DNA from: Hydrogenothermaceae bacterium | Lineage (GTDB): Bacteria > Aquificota > Aquificia > Aquificales > Hydrogenothermaceae | Reading direction: 5' to 3' | DNA length: 12,701 bases | NCBI GenBank assembly: GCA_026984355.1 | Contig: JALSSG010000132.1 | Location: forward strand, 1-12,701 | Shown: positions 6,751-12,701 of the stretch, one piece after another | Position numbering within the stretch: the first letter of the stretch is position 1 | How the letters are laid out: the number at the start of each line of letters is the position of its first letter | Notes under the pieces: generated by a model | What the model was told of the DNA's origin: nothing | The model's database searches: none | What the model saw: only the letters and a program-made list of their open reading frames with translations | Translations under genes and position numbers: made by a program

Positions 6751-8145
6751 ATGATATTTATAGTTTTTCTTTTTCTTTTTTTACTTTCCGTTAGCTGTAG
6801 TCAAAACGTTTCAAAAGAGAACTTTTCTGCACTTTCAAAAAAATCTGTATATTTTTTTAATGCTAAAAAGGGTCTTTATGCAAAAAAAGTCAATCCAGAA
6901 ATTAACCTAACAAAAATATGTGAAATTAATGGAACTTTTCCTTTAGGGGATATTGTCTTTTTAGAAAAAGAAAAGATAGTTTTTCCTTATGTAAAAGTAA
7001 GAAGATTAACAGAAAAAGAGAAGAAAGAGTATTTAGAAAGAAGAAAAGAATATTTAAAAAAATCTCCAGAAGAGTTAGCTAAAGAGGTGGTAAAGAAAGA
7101 AAAAGATGAAACAGATATATCCTACAAGCTTAGAAAAGAACTTTCTAAATGGTTCTTTAAAATTGCAAAAAGTAAACCAGACCTATTTTTTAAGCCACCG
7201 AGAGAGGTTGCATCTGAAATTGGTTTGGCTGTTGTAAATATTTCAAAAAACAGTTGTAGTGTTATAAAAAAAATTCCTTTAATAAGACAAGAAATTCCAG
7301 TAGATACTCAATGTAGCGTTCAATCAGGAACAAATTTAATAAAAAAACCTTTTAAAGTATGTAGAAACTGGCTTGGGATTGATAGTTTTGTTGTTGTTGA
7401 TGATAAAAATATATACTTTACATTAGATAACTTTAGAATAAAAAATTTACCATCTTTTGTGGTAGATAAAAGAAGCTTTGCTGTTAAAGGTTTAATAGAT
7501 AATGTAAAAATAGAATCTAATTTAGGGAAAAATCTTTTAAAAGCGTTTATTATCTCGGAAAACAAAGTAGCTATAGGAAAAGTTAATAATTTAGATTTTA
7601 TTATTATAGACAAATTCAAATTTCCTCAAGGAAAAGCTATTTTATATAAAGATAGATATCTTTTAAATCAAAAATTTCCTGTAGTTTATGACCTTAAAAC
7701 AAAAACAAAAAAGAGTATATCCAAAGAAAGTTTTCAAGAACTTTCAGGAAAACTTTATGCTTTAAGAGTAGGAGAGTTAAAAATTATAAATCAAAATTTA
7801 AGCAAAGTTATAAATAGACTATGGCTATGTAATACATTTAAAGGAGATATATCTAATTTCTGTTTTCTTTATGGCTCTATAGATGATAATTATTTACTTT
7901 TTTTACACGACAAAGGTGTTCCAGCAAGAGAGCCAAAAACAGGAAGAATATATGGAGCTGGACTAACTTATAGAGCACAGCTTTGGGCTTTTGATACTAA
8001 AAAGAAGGTAAAATTCCCTATTCTTAAAGATGATTTAGAATACCACCTTAAATTTATAAGATTTGTAAGATATAACCCAGAAAGTAAACTACTTGCTTTA
8101 ATAGATATGCCTGATAAGGTTTTGGTTTTTAAAGTAAATTATTGA
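6751..8145 (+). CDS. Large putative lipoprotein of unknown function, 464 aa
   Basis: N-terminus MIFIVFLFLFLLSVSC is a lipoprotein-type signal with Cys16 as the likely lipidated residue (the n-region lacks a positive charge, which is odd). Residues about 85-150 form a highly charged, probably helical segment (LTEKEKKEYLERRKEYLKKSP and onward), interrupting what otherwise looks like beta-rich sequence with repeated short strands (VYFFNAKKG, YVFKVNY-like ends, LLFLHDKG, LLALIDMPDKVLVFKV), suggestive of a beta-propeller or similar. Other cysteines lie at about 62, 176, 189, 204, 358 and 367, so disulfides are possible. No catalytic motif is recognised. No strong ribosome site precedes ATG 6751; translation is likely coupled to the small exported protein 3 bases upstream. 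The 3' end overlaps the convergent gene by 7 bases, with no room for a terminator. Confidence 0.78.
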   Translation: MIFIVFLFLFLLSVSCSQNVSKENFSALSKKSVYFFNAKKGLYAKKVNPEINLTKICEINGTFPLGDIVFLEKEKIVFPYVKVRRLTEKEKKEYLERRKEYLKKSPEELAKEVVKKEKDETDISYKLRKELSKWFFKIAKSKPDLFFKPPREVASEIGLAVVNISKNSCSVIKKIPLIRQEIPVDTQCSVQSGTNLIKKPFKVCRNWLGIDSFVVVDDKNIYFTLDNFRIKNLPSFVVDKRSFAVKGLIDNVKIESNLGKNLLKAFIISENKVAIGKVNNLDFIIIDKFKFPQGKAILYKDRYLLNQKFPVVYDLKTKTKKSISKESFQELSGKLYALRVGELKIINQNLSKVINRLWLCNTFKGDISNFCFLYGSIDDNYLLFLHDKGVPAREPKTGRIYGAGLTYRAQLWAFDTKKKVKFPILKDDLEYHLKFIRFVRYNPESKLLALIDMPDKVLVFKVNY

Positions 8146-8591
8146 TTTATATACCTTTCTTCTATAATCTTTTTTATCAAGATTTTTAAAGCTTCTTTAT
8201 ATTCATCTTTAGATAGTCTTAATTCCTTTAGCTGTAAAACTGCTTCCTTTTTTATTTTATTTTTTTCTTCTTTAGGCAGGTTTTTCCATATCAGAGAAAC
8301 GTTCCTTTCTATATCGGTTTTAGGTTTAGTGGTTTTTTTTATTATTTTTTTGTTTTTAGGCTCTTTTATTGTTTTGTTTAAGTTTTTATCTACGATAAGG
8401 AGATTAAATTTTTTTGATTTTTTTACTGGAAATTTTATATATTCTTCTTTTATTTTTTGTTTGATTACCTCTACAGGTATTTTTTGTTTATACCATTTGA
8501 GTATTATTTCTCTTTCTTTTGAAGATAAGAAAAAACTACTTTTTTTTAGCTTAAGATAAAATTCTTCTATTTCCTTAACATACTGGTTCAT
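8139..8591 (-). CDS. Lysine-rich hypothetical protein, 150 aa
   Basis: Unrecognised. Residues about 15-50 (KKSSFFLSSKEREIILKWYKQKIPVEVIKQKIKEEY) form a compact helical motif of the type L-S-x-x-E...I-x-x-W...x-I-P-x-x-V, seen in small unknown proteins of several bacterial groups and loosely like DnaD/DnaB_2 helices; I would not assign DNA binding on that. Residues 55-95 are a low-complexity basic linker (KKIIKKTTKPKT) and 95-148 a second helical region (IERNVSLIWKNLPKEEKNKIKKEAVLQLKEL). It is strongly basic, with no signal peptide or Cys. It is the last gene of the arsR-trxA-lpxA-lpxI run and starts 17 bases inside lpxI, so translation is coupled. Its linker is encoded by long A/T runs, where frameshift sequencing errors or slippage are possible. 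Confidence 0.72.
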   Translation of the reverse strand: MNQYVKEIEEFYLKLKKSSFFLSSKEREIILKWYKQKIPVEVIKQKIKEEYIKFPVKKSKKFNLLIVDKNLNKTIKEPKNKKIIKKTTKPKTDIERNVSLIWKNLPKEEKNKIKKEAVLQLKELRLSKDEYKEALKILIKKIIEERYINQ

Positions 8592-9396
8592 CTTCTATTT
8601 TTAATCCTATAACAGATATACCATTTTCATCTGCAAATTTTATAAAGTTTTCTTTGTCTATTAAATAAGTTTTACCAGCTTCTACTGCAAGTACTTTTGC
8701 TTTGGCTTCTATCATACTTTTTATGGTTTGTATTCCTATGACTGGAACATCATATCTCATATCCTGGTTCTTTCTAGCTACTTTACATACTACTGTTCCT
8801 TCACCACCGAGTTCACCACCTCTTAGAATACATTTATCTGTTCCTTCTATAGCTTCAACAGCGATTACTATTTGATTTTTTACAATTACAGTCTGTCCAA
8901 TATCTAAGTTTGCTACTGCTTTTGCTATTTTTAATCCAAAAACAGCATCCTTTAACTGGTTTTCATCTGGTTTATGCTTTGTTAAAACACCTTCTTTTAC
9001 CAAAATTCTTTCTAAGAAAGATACTGGATTTATAAATCTAAATCCTTCTGTTTCTAGTTCATTTATAATTCCTTCTAGTATAGGTACTGCTCTTTTATCT
9101 TGTAATTTTGATAGAAACATTAAAGCTCTATTATCAAACTCATGAATATTTTCTATTAATGTTTTATGTTCTATCTTACCAAGCATTACTAAATTTTGAA
9201 CATTTTCTTCCTTTAGTTTGTCTATAAGTTGTTGGAGTTTACCAAAGTCAATCCATACAATTTTTCCATATTTTTCTAAAGATGGGTCTGTTATACCTTT
9301 TATTCCAAATATGACTACTTCAGTATTTTTTTCTTTTGCAGATTTTAAGAACTCTTCTGGTAAGGAACCTGCTCCAGCTATTAAACCAATTTTCAA
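8575..9396 (-). CDS. lpxI: UDP-2,3-diacylglucosamine pyrophosphatase LpxI (DUF1009)
   Basis: Fourth step of lipid A synthesis: hydrolyses UDP-2,3-diacylglucosamine to lipid X and UMP at the inner membrane's cytoplasmic face; it replaces the unrelated LpxH/LpxG in species that have it. The family's N-terminal KIGLIAGAGSLPEEF (2-16) is clear, followed by a first domain with GKIEHKTL (about 72-79). The C-terminal DUF1009 domain carries TVIVKNQIVIAVEAIEGTD (about 168-186), a GTVVCKVARKNQDMRYDVPVIGIQTI stretch, and AKVLAVEAGKTYLIDKENFI near the end. Length 273 is normal. Starts at TTG 9396, one base after the lpxA stop, with AGAGGA (9402-9407) 5-6 bases upstream; the conserved N-terminus rules out a later start. 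No LpxH or LpxG is in the window, so this may be the sole enzyme for the step. Confidence 0.93.
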   Translation of the reverse strand: MKIGLIAGAGSLPEEFLKSAKEKNTEVVIFGIKGITDPSLEKYGKIVWIDFGKLQQLIDKLKEENVQNLVMLGKIEHKTLIENIHEFDNRALMFLSKLQDKRAVPILEGIINELETEGFRFINPVSFLERILVKEGVLTKHKPDENQLKDAVFGLKIAKAVANLDIGQTVIVKNQIVIAVEAIEGTDKCILRGGELGGEGTVVCKVARKNQDMRYDVPVIGIQTIKSMIEAKAKVLAVEAGKTYLIDKENFIKFADENGISVIGLKIEDEPVC

Positions 9397-9397
9397 T

Positions 9398-10222
9398 TTA
9401 TTCCTCTAATGAGTCTTCTTTATCTTTTTTTCTTGAAGCTTCAGGAGCTATTCCCCTTTTTGACTTTTGCTCAAGAAATTCTAAAAAAAGTTTGATTTCT
9501 GGAGTCATAGGAAGCTCTTTTTTTGCTATCTCTATACCTTCTTTTAAAACGTCTGTTCTAAGAAACACTATTTTATATGCTTCTTTTAGAAGTTTTATAG
9601 TTTCATTTGAAAAACCATTTCTTCTAAGTCCTATTACATTTAGTCCAAATATTTTAGCTGGATTTCTTCCAGCTCTTGTAAATGGTGGAATATCTTTTAT
9701 AACAACAGCTCCTCCACCAATCATTGCATAATCTCCAATCCTACACCACTGGTGAACAGGAGTTAAACCTCCTATAAAGACCTTTTTACCTACTCTTACA
9801 TGACCACCTAAGGTGGCATTATTTGCAAATATAGAACCTTCTCCTACTTTACAATCATGAGCTATGTGAACATAAGCCATAAGATAAACGTTATCTTCTA
9901 TTTTTGTGATGCCATCATCAAATGTCGTGCCTCTATGTATAGTACAGTATTCTCTAATGGTCACATTATTTCCAATTTCAACAAATGTTTTTTCACCTTT
10001 GAAGCCTAAATGTTGGGGTATGTTTCCTATTGAAGCTCCATCATATATTGTGCAGTTGTTTCCTATTTTGGTATATTTTTTTACTTTTACACTGTTTAGT
10101 AATTTTGTGTTATCTCCTATTTCAACATCTTCATCAACAAAACAAAAGGGGCCAATTTCTACATTGACCCCTAATTTTGCTTTATCGCTTACAATACTTG
10201 TTGGATGTATTTTAACTGACAT
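9398..10222 (-). CDS. lpxA: Acyl-[ACP]--UDP-N-acetylglucosamine O-acyltransferase LpxA
   Basis: First committed enzyme of lipid A synthesis: moves a 3-hydroxyacyl chain from ACP to the 3-OH of UDP-GlcNAc; cytoplasmic homotrimer. Residues 1-190 are left-handed beta-helix hexapeptide repeats (IHPTSIV, VEIGPFCFV, VEIGDNTKL and so on). MAYVHIAHDC carries H119 and H122; H122 matches the catalytic His125 of E. coli LpxA. ANNATLGGHVRVGKKVFIGGLTPVHQWCRIG follows, then the C-terminal helical domain (FGLNVIGLRRNGFS, about 193-206). At 274 residues it is a little longer than E. coli's 262 because of a charged tail (about 260-274). ATG 10222 has GGTG just upstream and starts 9 bases after trxA. Acyl-chain length choice cannot be read with confidence. 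Confidence 0.96.
   Translation of the reverse strand: MSVKIHPTSIVSDKAKLGVNVEIGPFCFVDEDVEIGDNTKLLNSVKVKKYTKIGNNCTIYDGASIGNIPQHLGFKGEKTFVEIGNNVTIREYCTIHRGTTFDDGITKIEDNVYLMAYVHIAHDCKVGEGSIFANNATLGGHVRVGKKVFIGGLTPVHQWCRIGDYAMIGGGAVVIKDIPPFTRAGRNPAKIFGLNVIGLRRNGFSNETIKLLKEAYKIVFLRTDVLKEGIEIAKKELPMTPEIKLFLEFLEQKSKRGIAPEASRKKDKEDSLEE
9402..9407 (-). promoter_or_regulatory. Shine-Dalgarno AGAGGA supporting the TTG start of lpxI
   Basis: Within the last codons of lpxA, AGAGGA lies 5 bases upstream of TTG 9396. No ATG is available near the conserved N-terminus, so the rare start codon is real and may keep LpxI output below LpxA. Confidence 0.65.
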
Positions 10223-10231
10223 TAAACACCA

Positions 10232-10549
10232 TTAAACAAGTAGGCTTTTGAGTACTTCTTTTGGCTGAACTCCTACTTTAGTATCAACTACCTGTCCATT
10301 TTTGAATACCATTATTGTTGGTATAGCTCTTATTCCATATCTCATAGCTATGTTTGGATTTTCATCTGTGTTTAGTTTACATATTTTTGCTTTACCTTCT
10401 AACTCTTCAGCAAGTTCTTCTATAACTGGTGCTATTAATCTACATGGACCACACCATGGAGCCCAGAAATCTACCAAAACTGGAATATCAGATTGTAAAA
10501 CTTCTTTATCCCAGTTTTGTTCGTTTAAGATACAAACTTTGCCCGCCAT
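10232..10549 (-). CDS. trxA: Thioredoxin
   Basis: Cytoplasmic disulfide reductase of 105 residues with the canonical active site W32-C33-G34-P35-C36 in VDFWAPWCGPCRLIAP, and the cis-proline P77 in AIPTIMVF. All usual thioredoxin elements are present (NWDKEVLQSDIPVLVDF, KLNTDENPNIAMRYGI, GQVVDTKVG). It also has C6 and C57 outside the active site. The TAA of the upstream arsR gene shares one base with ATG 10549 (TAATG), and AGGAGG lies 6-7 bases upstream, giving strong coupled translation. The position between an ArsR-type regulator and lpxA suggests redox-linked regulation, though as a general thioredoxin it will have many partners. Confidence 0.95.
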   Translation of the reverse strand: MAGKVCILNEQNWDKEVLQSDIPVLVDFWAPWCGPCRLIAPVIEELAEELEGKAKICKLNTDENPNIAMRYGIRAIPTIMVFKNGQVVDTKVGVQPKEVLKSLLV

Positions 10550-10872
10550 TATTTATCCTCCTTTAGTAATAGCTTATAAATTTCTAAAGCTTTTTTATTT
10601 TTAATATAATAGCATACAATTGAACCTTCTCTCTTATATCCTAGTATACCTCTATTTCTTAGCACTGACAAATGCTGAGATACATTTGGCTGTTGTAATC
10701 CAAGAGCTTCCCAGATATGTTTTACACATTTCTTTCCGCTACTTAAAAAACCTATTATTTTCAGCCTGCTAGGATGCGCCAGTGCTTTTAGAAGCTCTGC
10801 AGATTCTTCTAAAAACTCTTCATCTTTCCATTTTTCATTTTCTTCTATAAGTTCTTTTTCCAGTTTTTCCAT
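10549..10872 (-). CDS. ArsR/SmtB-family winged-helix transcriptional regulator
   Basis: Probable repressor of its own operon, 107 residues from ATG 10872. The ArsR fold is clear: LLKALAHPSRLKIIGFL (31-46 counted from GTG 10881), a recognition helix GLQQPNVSQHLSVLRNRGIL (61-80), and the wing GYKREGSIVCYYI (81-93). Sensing residues: C52 and H55 lie in KKCVKHIW, where ArsR proteins have their ELCVCDL metal site, and C90 is in the wing. This is neither the classic CxC arsenite site nor the BigR/SqrR persulfide pair by position, so the signal (metal, sulfide, disulfide) is open. A GTG at 10881 gives three more residues but overlaps the ribosome site, so ATG 10872 is preferred. Followed by trxA, lpxA, lpxI and an unknown gene on one likely transcript. 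Confidence 0.9.
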   Translation of the reverse strand: MEKLEKELIEENEKWKDEEFLEESAELLKALAHPSRLKIIGFLSSGKKCVKHIWEALGLQQPNVSQHLSVLRNRGILGYKREGSIVCYYIKNKKALEIYKLLLKEDK

Positions 10873-10877
10873 GGCAC

Positions 10878-10884
10878 TCACCTT
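10878..10884 (-). promoter_or_regulatory. Shine-Dalgarno AAGGTGA choosing ATG 10872 for the ArsR gene
   Basis: AAGGTGA lies 5 bases upstream of ATG 10872. The in-frame GTG at 10879-10881 is part of this site and so cannot be used with it. Confidence 0.7.
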
Positions 10885-10940
10885 CTCGTATTTTTTCTTA
10901 TATATTATTATTTAGTATTTTTTATAAAAAAATCAATATT

Positions 10941-10969
10941 ATTATATGCTTTTATTCATAATTGCGCAA
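10941..10969 (-). promoter_or_regulatory. Promoter of the arsR-trxA-lpxA-lpxI operon
   Basis: On the - strand, TTGCGC (10969-10964) and a perfect TATAAT (10946-10941) are separated by exactly 17 bases. The predicted start near 10934 leaves a leader of about 60 very AT-rich bases before ATG 10872. The -35 hexamer is part of a perfect palindrome, which suggests repressor control. Confidence 0.6.
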
Positions 10970-10970
10970 T
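10961..10970. promoter_or_regulatory. Palindrome ATTGCGCAAT, candidate ArsR operator
   Basis: A perfect 10-bp inverted repeat covering the -35 of the arsR operon promoter, GC-rich within an AT-rich region. A looser inverted repeat flanks it (ATTATATGC at 10941-10949 and GCACATATAAT at 10988-10998). A dimeric winged-helix repressor bound here would block the - strand promoter and could also affect folD. Binding by the adjacent regulator is inference. Confidence 0.4.
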
Positions 10971-11033
10971 AGTGATTATATAAATATGCACATATAATAT
11001 TTTTTTCGTTTCTTTTTGGTGGAAGCTTTATAG

Positions 11034-11039
11034 TATAAT
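11034..11039 (+). promoter_or_regulatory. -10 element of folD
   Basis: A perfect TATAAT 27 bases upstream of ATG 11067, giving a predicted leader of about 20 bases that holds AAGGAGG (11054-11060). No convincing -35 is seen at 16-18 bases. A second TATAAT at 10993-10998 also lacks a good -35, so folD may have two weak promoters or one needing an activator. Confidence 0.45.
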
Positions 11040-11066
11040 AACTGGCATGAACCAAGGAGGTTTTAG

Positions 11067-11948
11067 ATGTTAATTCTTGATGGCCGAGAAGTTTCTAAAA
11101 AAATCCTTGAAGATTTAAAACAGGAAATTAAGGAATATGAGAGAAAGGGGTTTAGAAAACCTTCTCTGGCTGTTATTCTTGTAGGTGAAGACCCGGCAAG
11201 CAAGATTTATGTAAAAAGAAAGAGGGAAACCAGTGAAAAAGTAGGTATTCATTCTATCTGTGTAAATCTACCTGAAAGTATTTCTGAAGAAGAATTAATA
11301 AGTGAAATAAAAAATTTAAATGATGATGACAACATTGATGGTATATTAGTCCAGCTTCCTTTACCTTCTCATATCAATACTGGCAAAATCATAGAAACAA
11401 TAAATCCGAGTAAGGATGTAGATGGATTTCATCCTGAAAATGTAGGTAGGTTAGCTACTGGTATAGGTAAAGGTGTAATTCCATGTACACCTCTTGGGAT
11501 ATGGCTTATGCTGAAACATTACAATATAGATATTTTTGGAAAAGATATTGTTATTGTAGGGGCAAGTAATATTGTAGGTAAGCCTATGTCTTTGGTTTTT
11601 CTTAAAGATGAAAAAGCTACTATAACTGTATGTCATAAAAATACAAAGGATTTAAAATCTCATACACAAAAAGCTGATATTCTTGTGGTTGCTGTTGGAA
11701 AACCTAAACTTATAACAGATGATATGGTAAAGGAAGGGTCTGTGGTTATAGATGTTGGGATTAACCGATTAGAAAATGGGAAAATTGTTGGAGATGTAGA
11801 TTTTGAAAATGTGAAAAATAAAGCTTTTGCTATAACACCAGTTCCTGGTGGAGTTGGTCCTATGACTGTTGTTTCTCTTCTTGTGAATACTGTTCACCTT
11901 TATCGTTTAAGGCACGGATTTCCCCCTCATCCTTTTGCACAAATTTAA
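11067..11948 (+). CDS. folD: Bifunctional methylenetetrahydrofolate dehydrogenase / methenyltetrahydrofolate cyclohydrolase FolD
   Basis: Interconverts 5,10-methylene-, 5,10-methenyl- and 10-formyl-tetrahydrofolate for purine, formyl-Met and one-carbon supply; cytoplasmic dimer. Seen: SKIYVKRK with the catalytic Y48-x3-K52 pair; DGILVQLPLP (91-100); PSKDVDGFHPENVGRL (114-129); PCTPLGIWLML (139-149); the Rossmann NAD(P) motif VGASNIVGKPMS (164-175); and the C-terminal PGGVGPMTVVSLLVNT (260-275). Length 293 is slightly above E. coli's 288 owing to a tail ending FPPHPFAQI. AAGGAGG (11054-11060) is 6 bases from ATG 11067. The last 29 codons are antisense to the DUF502 gene. Cofactor choice (NAD or NADP) was not determined. 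Confidence 0.96.
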   Translation: MLILDGREVSKKILEDLKQEIKEYERKGFRKPSLAVILVGEDPASKIYVKRKRETSEKVGIHSICVNLPESISEEELISEIKNLNDDDNIDGILVQLPLPSHINTGKIIETINPSKDVDGFHPENVGRLATGIGKGVIPCTPLGIWLMLKHYNIDIFGKDIVIVGASNIVGKPMSLVFLKDEKATITVCHKNTKDLKSHTQKADILVVAVGKPKLITDDMVKEGSVVIDVGINRLENGKIVGDVDFENVKNKAFAITPVPGGVGPMTVVSLLVNTVHLYRLRHGFPPHPFAQI

Positions 11949-12576
11949 TTTTTTTCTTTATAACAAGACCTCCTGATAGAATAATCCTGGTTGCTTCTTC
12001 TACTGTGAGGTCTGTATTTATAACTTCCTCTTTTTTTACAAACAATGTGTAGCCAGAAGTAGGGTTAGGGGCTGTGGGAACATATACAACGAAATATTCT
12101 TCTTCACATATTTTTACTTCATTTGCTATAAAGCCTATTGAATATACATCTTTTCTGGGAAACTCTACAAGTACAGTTTTTGAGAACTGTTGTCTTTTTG
12201 TGAAAAGAGTTTCCATTGTTTGTTTAGTTGCATAGTATATTGACCTTACAAGTGGTATTCTTTGAACTAACATATCCCATATCTCAAGCGCTTTTTTCCC
12301 AAAATAGTTTTGGGCAAATAGTCCAACAAAGAAAACTAAAAGAAGAGTGATTATAATTCCAAGTCCTGGAATGTTTGGGATAGGAATTATGTATCTTATA
12401 TATGGAAGTATAAGATTATTAACAAAAGCTAAAACTGTGAAAATTACCCAGAATGTTATAGCAATAGGGACAAGGACAAAAAGCCCCGTCAGAAAAATAT
12501 CCCTTATCTGTTTTATTTTGGAATCGTCTTCTTTTAAATTTATTTTAAAAAGATGCTTAAGCTTTTTGTTTATCAT
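11860..12576 (-). CDS. DUF502 family integral membrane protein
   Basis: Inner-membrane protein of unknown function, 238 residues. Family hallmarks seen: a cytoplasmic N-terminus then RDIFLTGLFVLVPIAITFWVI as TM1 (about 25-50), PNIPGLGIIITLLLVFFVGLFA as TM2 (67-88), LVQRIPLVRSIYYATKQTMETL (103-124), VEFPRKDVYSIGF (137-149), and VYVPTAPNPTSGYTLFVKKEEV (165-186), ending at the conserved SGG (201-203). A charged tail (206-238) goes beyond the usual family end, and its last 28 residues are encoded opposite folD. The ATG overlaps the stop of the upstream gene (ATGA), so translation is coupled; no separate ribosome site is clear. A plant homologue group is tied to membrane/vesicle roles, but no bacterial function can be stated. 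Confidence 0.88.
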   Translation of the reverse strand: MINKKLKHLFKINLKEDDSKIKQIRDIFLTGLFVLVPIAITFWVIFTVLAFVNNLILPYIRYIIPIPNIPGLGIIITLLLVFFVGLFAQNYFGKKALEIWDMLVQRIPLVRSIYYATKQTMETLFTKRQQFSKTVLVEFPRKDVYSIGFIANEVKICEEEYFVVYVPTAPNPTSGYTLFVKKEEVINTDLTVEEATRIILSGGLVIKKKIKFVQKDEGEIRALNDKGEQYSQEEKQQS

Positions 12577-12701
12577 TTTGCATTAGCTGAGCCAGAATTA
12601 CCACTTCCTGGTCTTTGATAAGGAACAGGTATGTATTGAACAGATGGAGTTCCTGCTGGCTGTGGATATAAGTCCATAAGAGCATAAACTTCTTTTGGAA
12701 C
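12573..12701 (-). CDS. C-terminal fragment of an unidentified protein (cut by window edge)
   Basis: The - strand frame is open from the right edge (12701) to TGA at 12573-12575: 42 codons reading VPKEVYALMDLYPQPAGTPS and ending in a Pro/Gln then Gly/Ser/Asn-rich tail (RPGSGNSGSANAK). The 4-base ATGA overlap with the DUF502 start is the same type of junction seen elsewhere in the window, supporting a real gene. The tail looks like a disordered C-terminus; too little is present to name a family. Confidence 0.6.
   Translation of the reverse strand, partial: VPKEVYALMDLYPQPAGTPSVQYIPVPYQRPGSGNSGSANAK

Noticed and set aside
7320..7619. 99-codon frame on the - strand inside the lipoprotein gene
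   Set aside because: Leu/Ser/Lys low-complexity product, no ribosome site, and the + strand frame is continuous and coupled to its upstream gene.
8327..8415. Poly-T runs as a Rho-independent terminator
   Set aside because: They lie inside a coding frame for lysine-rich linker residues and are not preceded by a GC-rich hairpin.
9336..10235. Long open frames on the + strand opposite lpxA (about 9336-9731 and 9906-10235)
   Set aside because: They are antisense to a clear LpxA frame; products are Ser/Pro/Phe-rich with no domain, as expected from the complement of AT-rich coding DNA.
10873..11066. Small RNA or tRNA in the divergent intergenic region
   Set aside because: No tRNA arms, no stable GC-rich stem and no terminator; the content is explained by two promoters, a palindrome and ribosome sites.

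Overview
This is a low-GC chromosomal segment, packed with genes, from a Gram-negative, LPS-making bacterium. The best guess is a thermophilic member of the Aquificota, most likely Hydrogenothermaceae (Sulfurihydrogenibium/Persephonella-like). The seen evidence is three lipid A/Kdo genes (waaA, lpxA, lpxI), two predicted lipoproteins, strong AGGAGG-type ribosome sites, very AT-rich and lysine-rich coding, and a double-histone-fold protein of the DUF1931 family, whose founding structure is from Aquifex aeolicus. The genus is an inference. I see no tRNA, rRNA, CRISPR array, insertion sequence or phage gene, and no gene-free stretch above 300 bases.

Left block (1-4626, + strand): a tight run of waaA (5' end cut by the window edge), a ferritin-like/VIT1 fused iron exporter, yicC (endoribonuclease family), an M48 zinc-metalloprotease lipoprotein with C-terminal TPRs, and the DUF1931 histone-fold protein. 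Gaps are 29 bases or less, or genes overlap, so this looks like one transcription unit mixing envelope building, metal handling, RNA decay and protein quality control.

Middle block (4627-8145, + strand): a membrane-bound diguanylate cyclase, a 128-residue cytoplasmic protein of unknown function, a small exported protein and a large lipoprotein of unknown function. The last two are 3 bases apart and have their own candidate promoter and 5' hairpin.

Right block (8139-10872, - strand): arsR-type regulator, thioredoxin, lpxA, lpxI and a lysine-rich 150-residue unknown protein, in that transcription order, with junctions that touch or overlap. This reads as one operon joining a cysteine-containing repressor and a thioredoxin to two early lipid A enzymes. 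Its promoter lies in a 194-base divergent region (10873-11066) shared with folD and holds a perfect 10-bp palindrome on the -35 element.

Right edge (11067-12701): folD (+) runs into a DUF502 membrane-protein gene (-). Their 3' ends overlap by 89 bases, including a conserved FolD motif. The DUF502 gene overlaps by 4 bases an upstream gene of which only the last 42 codons are in the window. The most unusual points are the bacterial histone-fold gene, the regulator-thioredoxin-lipid A operon with its palindromic operator candidate, the long antisense 3' overlap, and three to four unrecognised genes.
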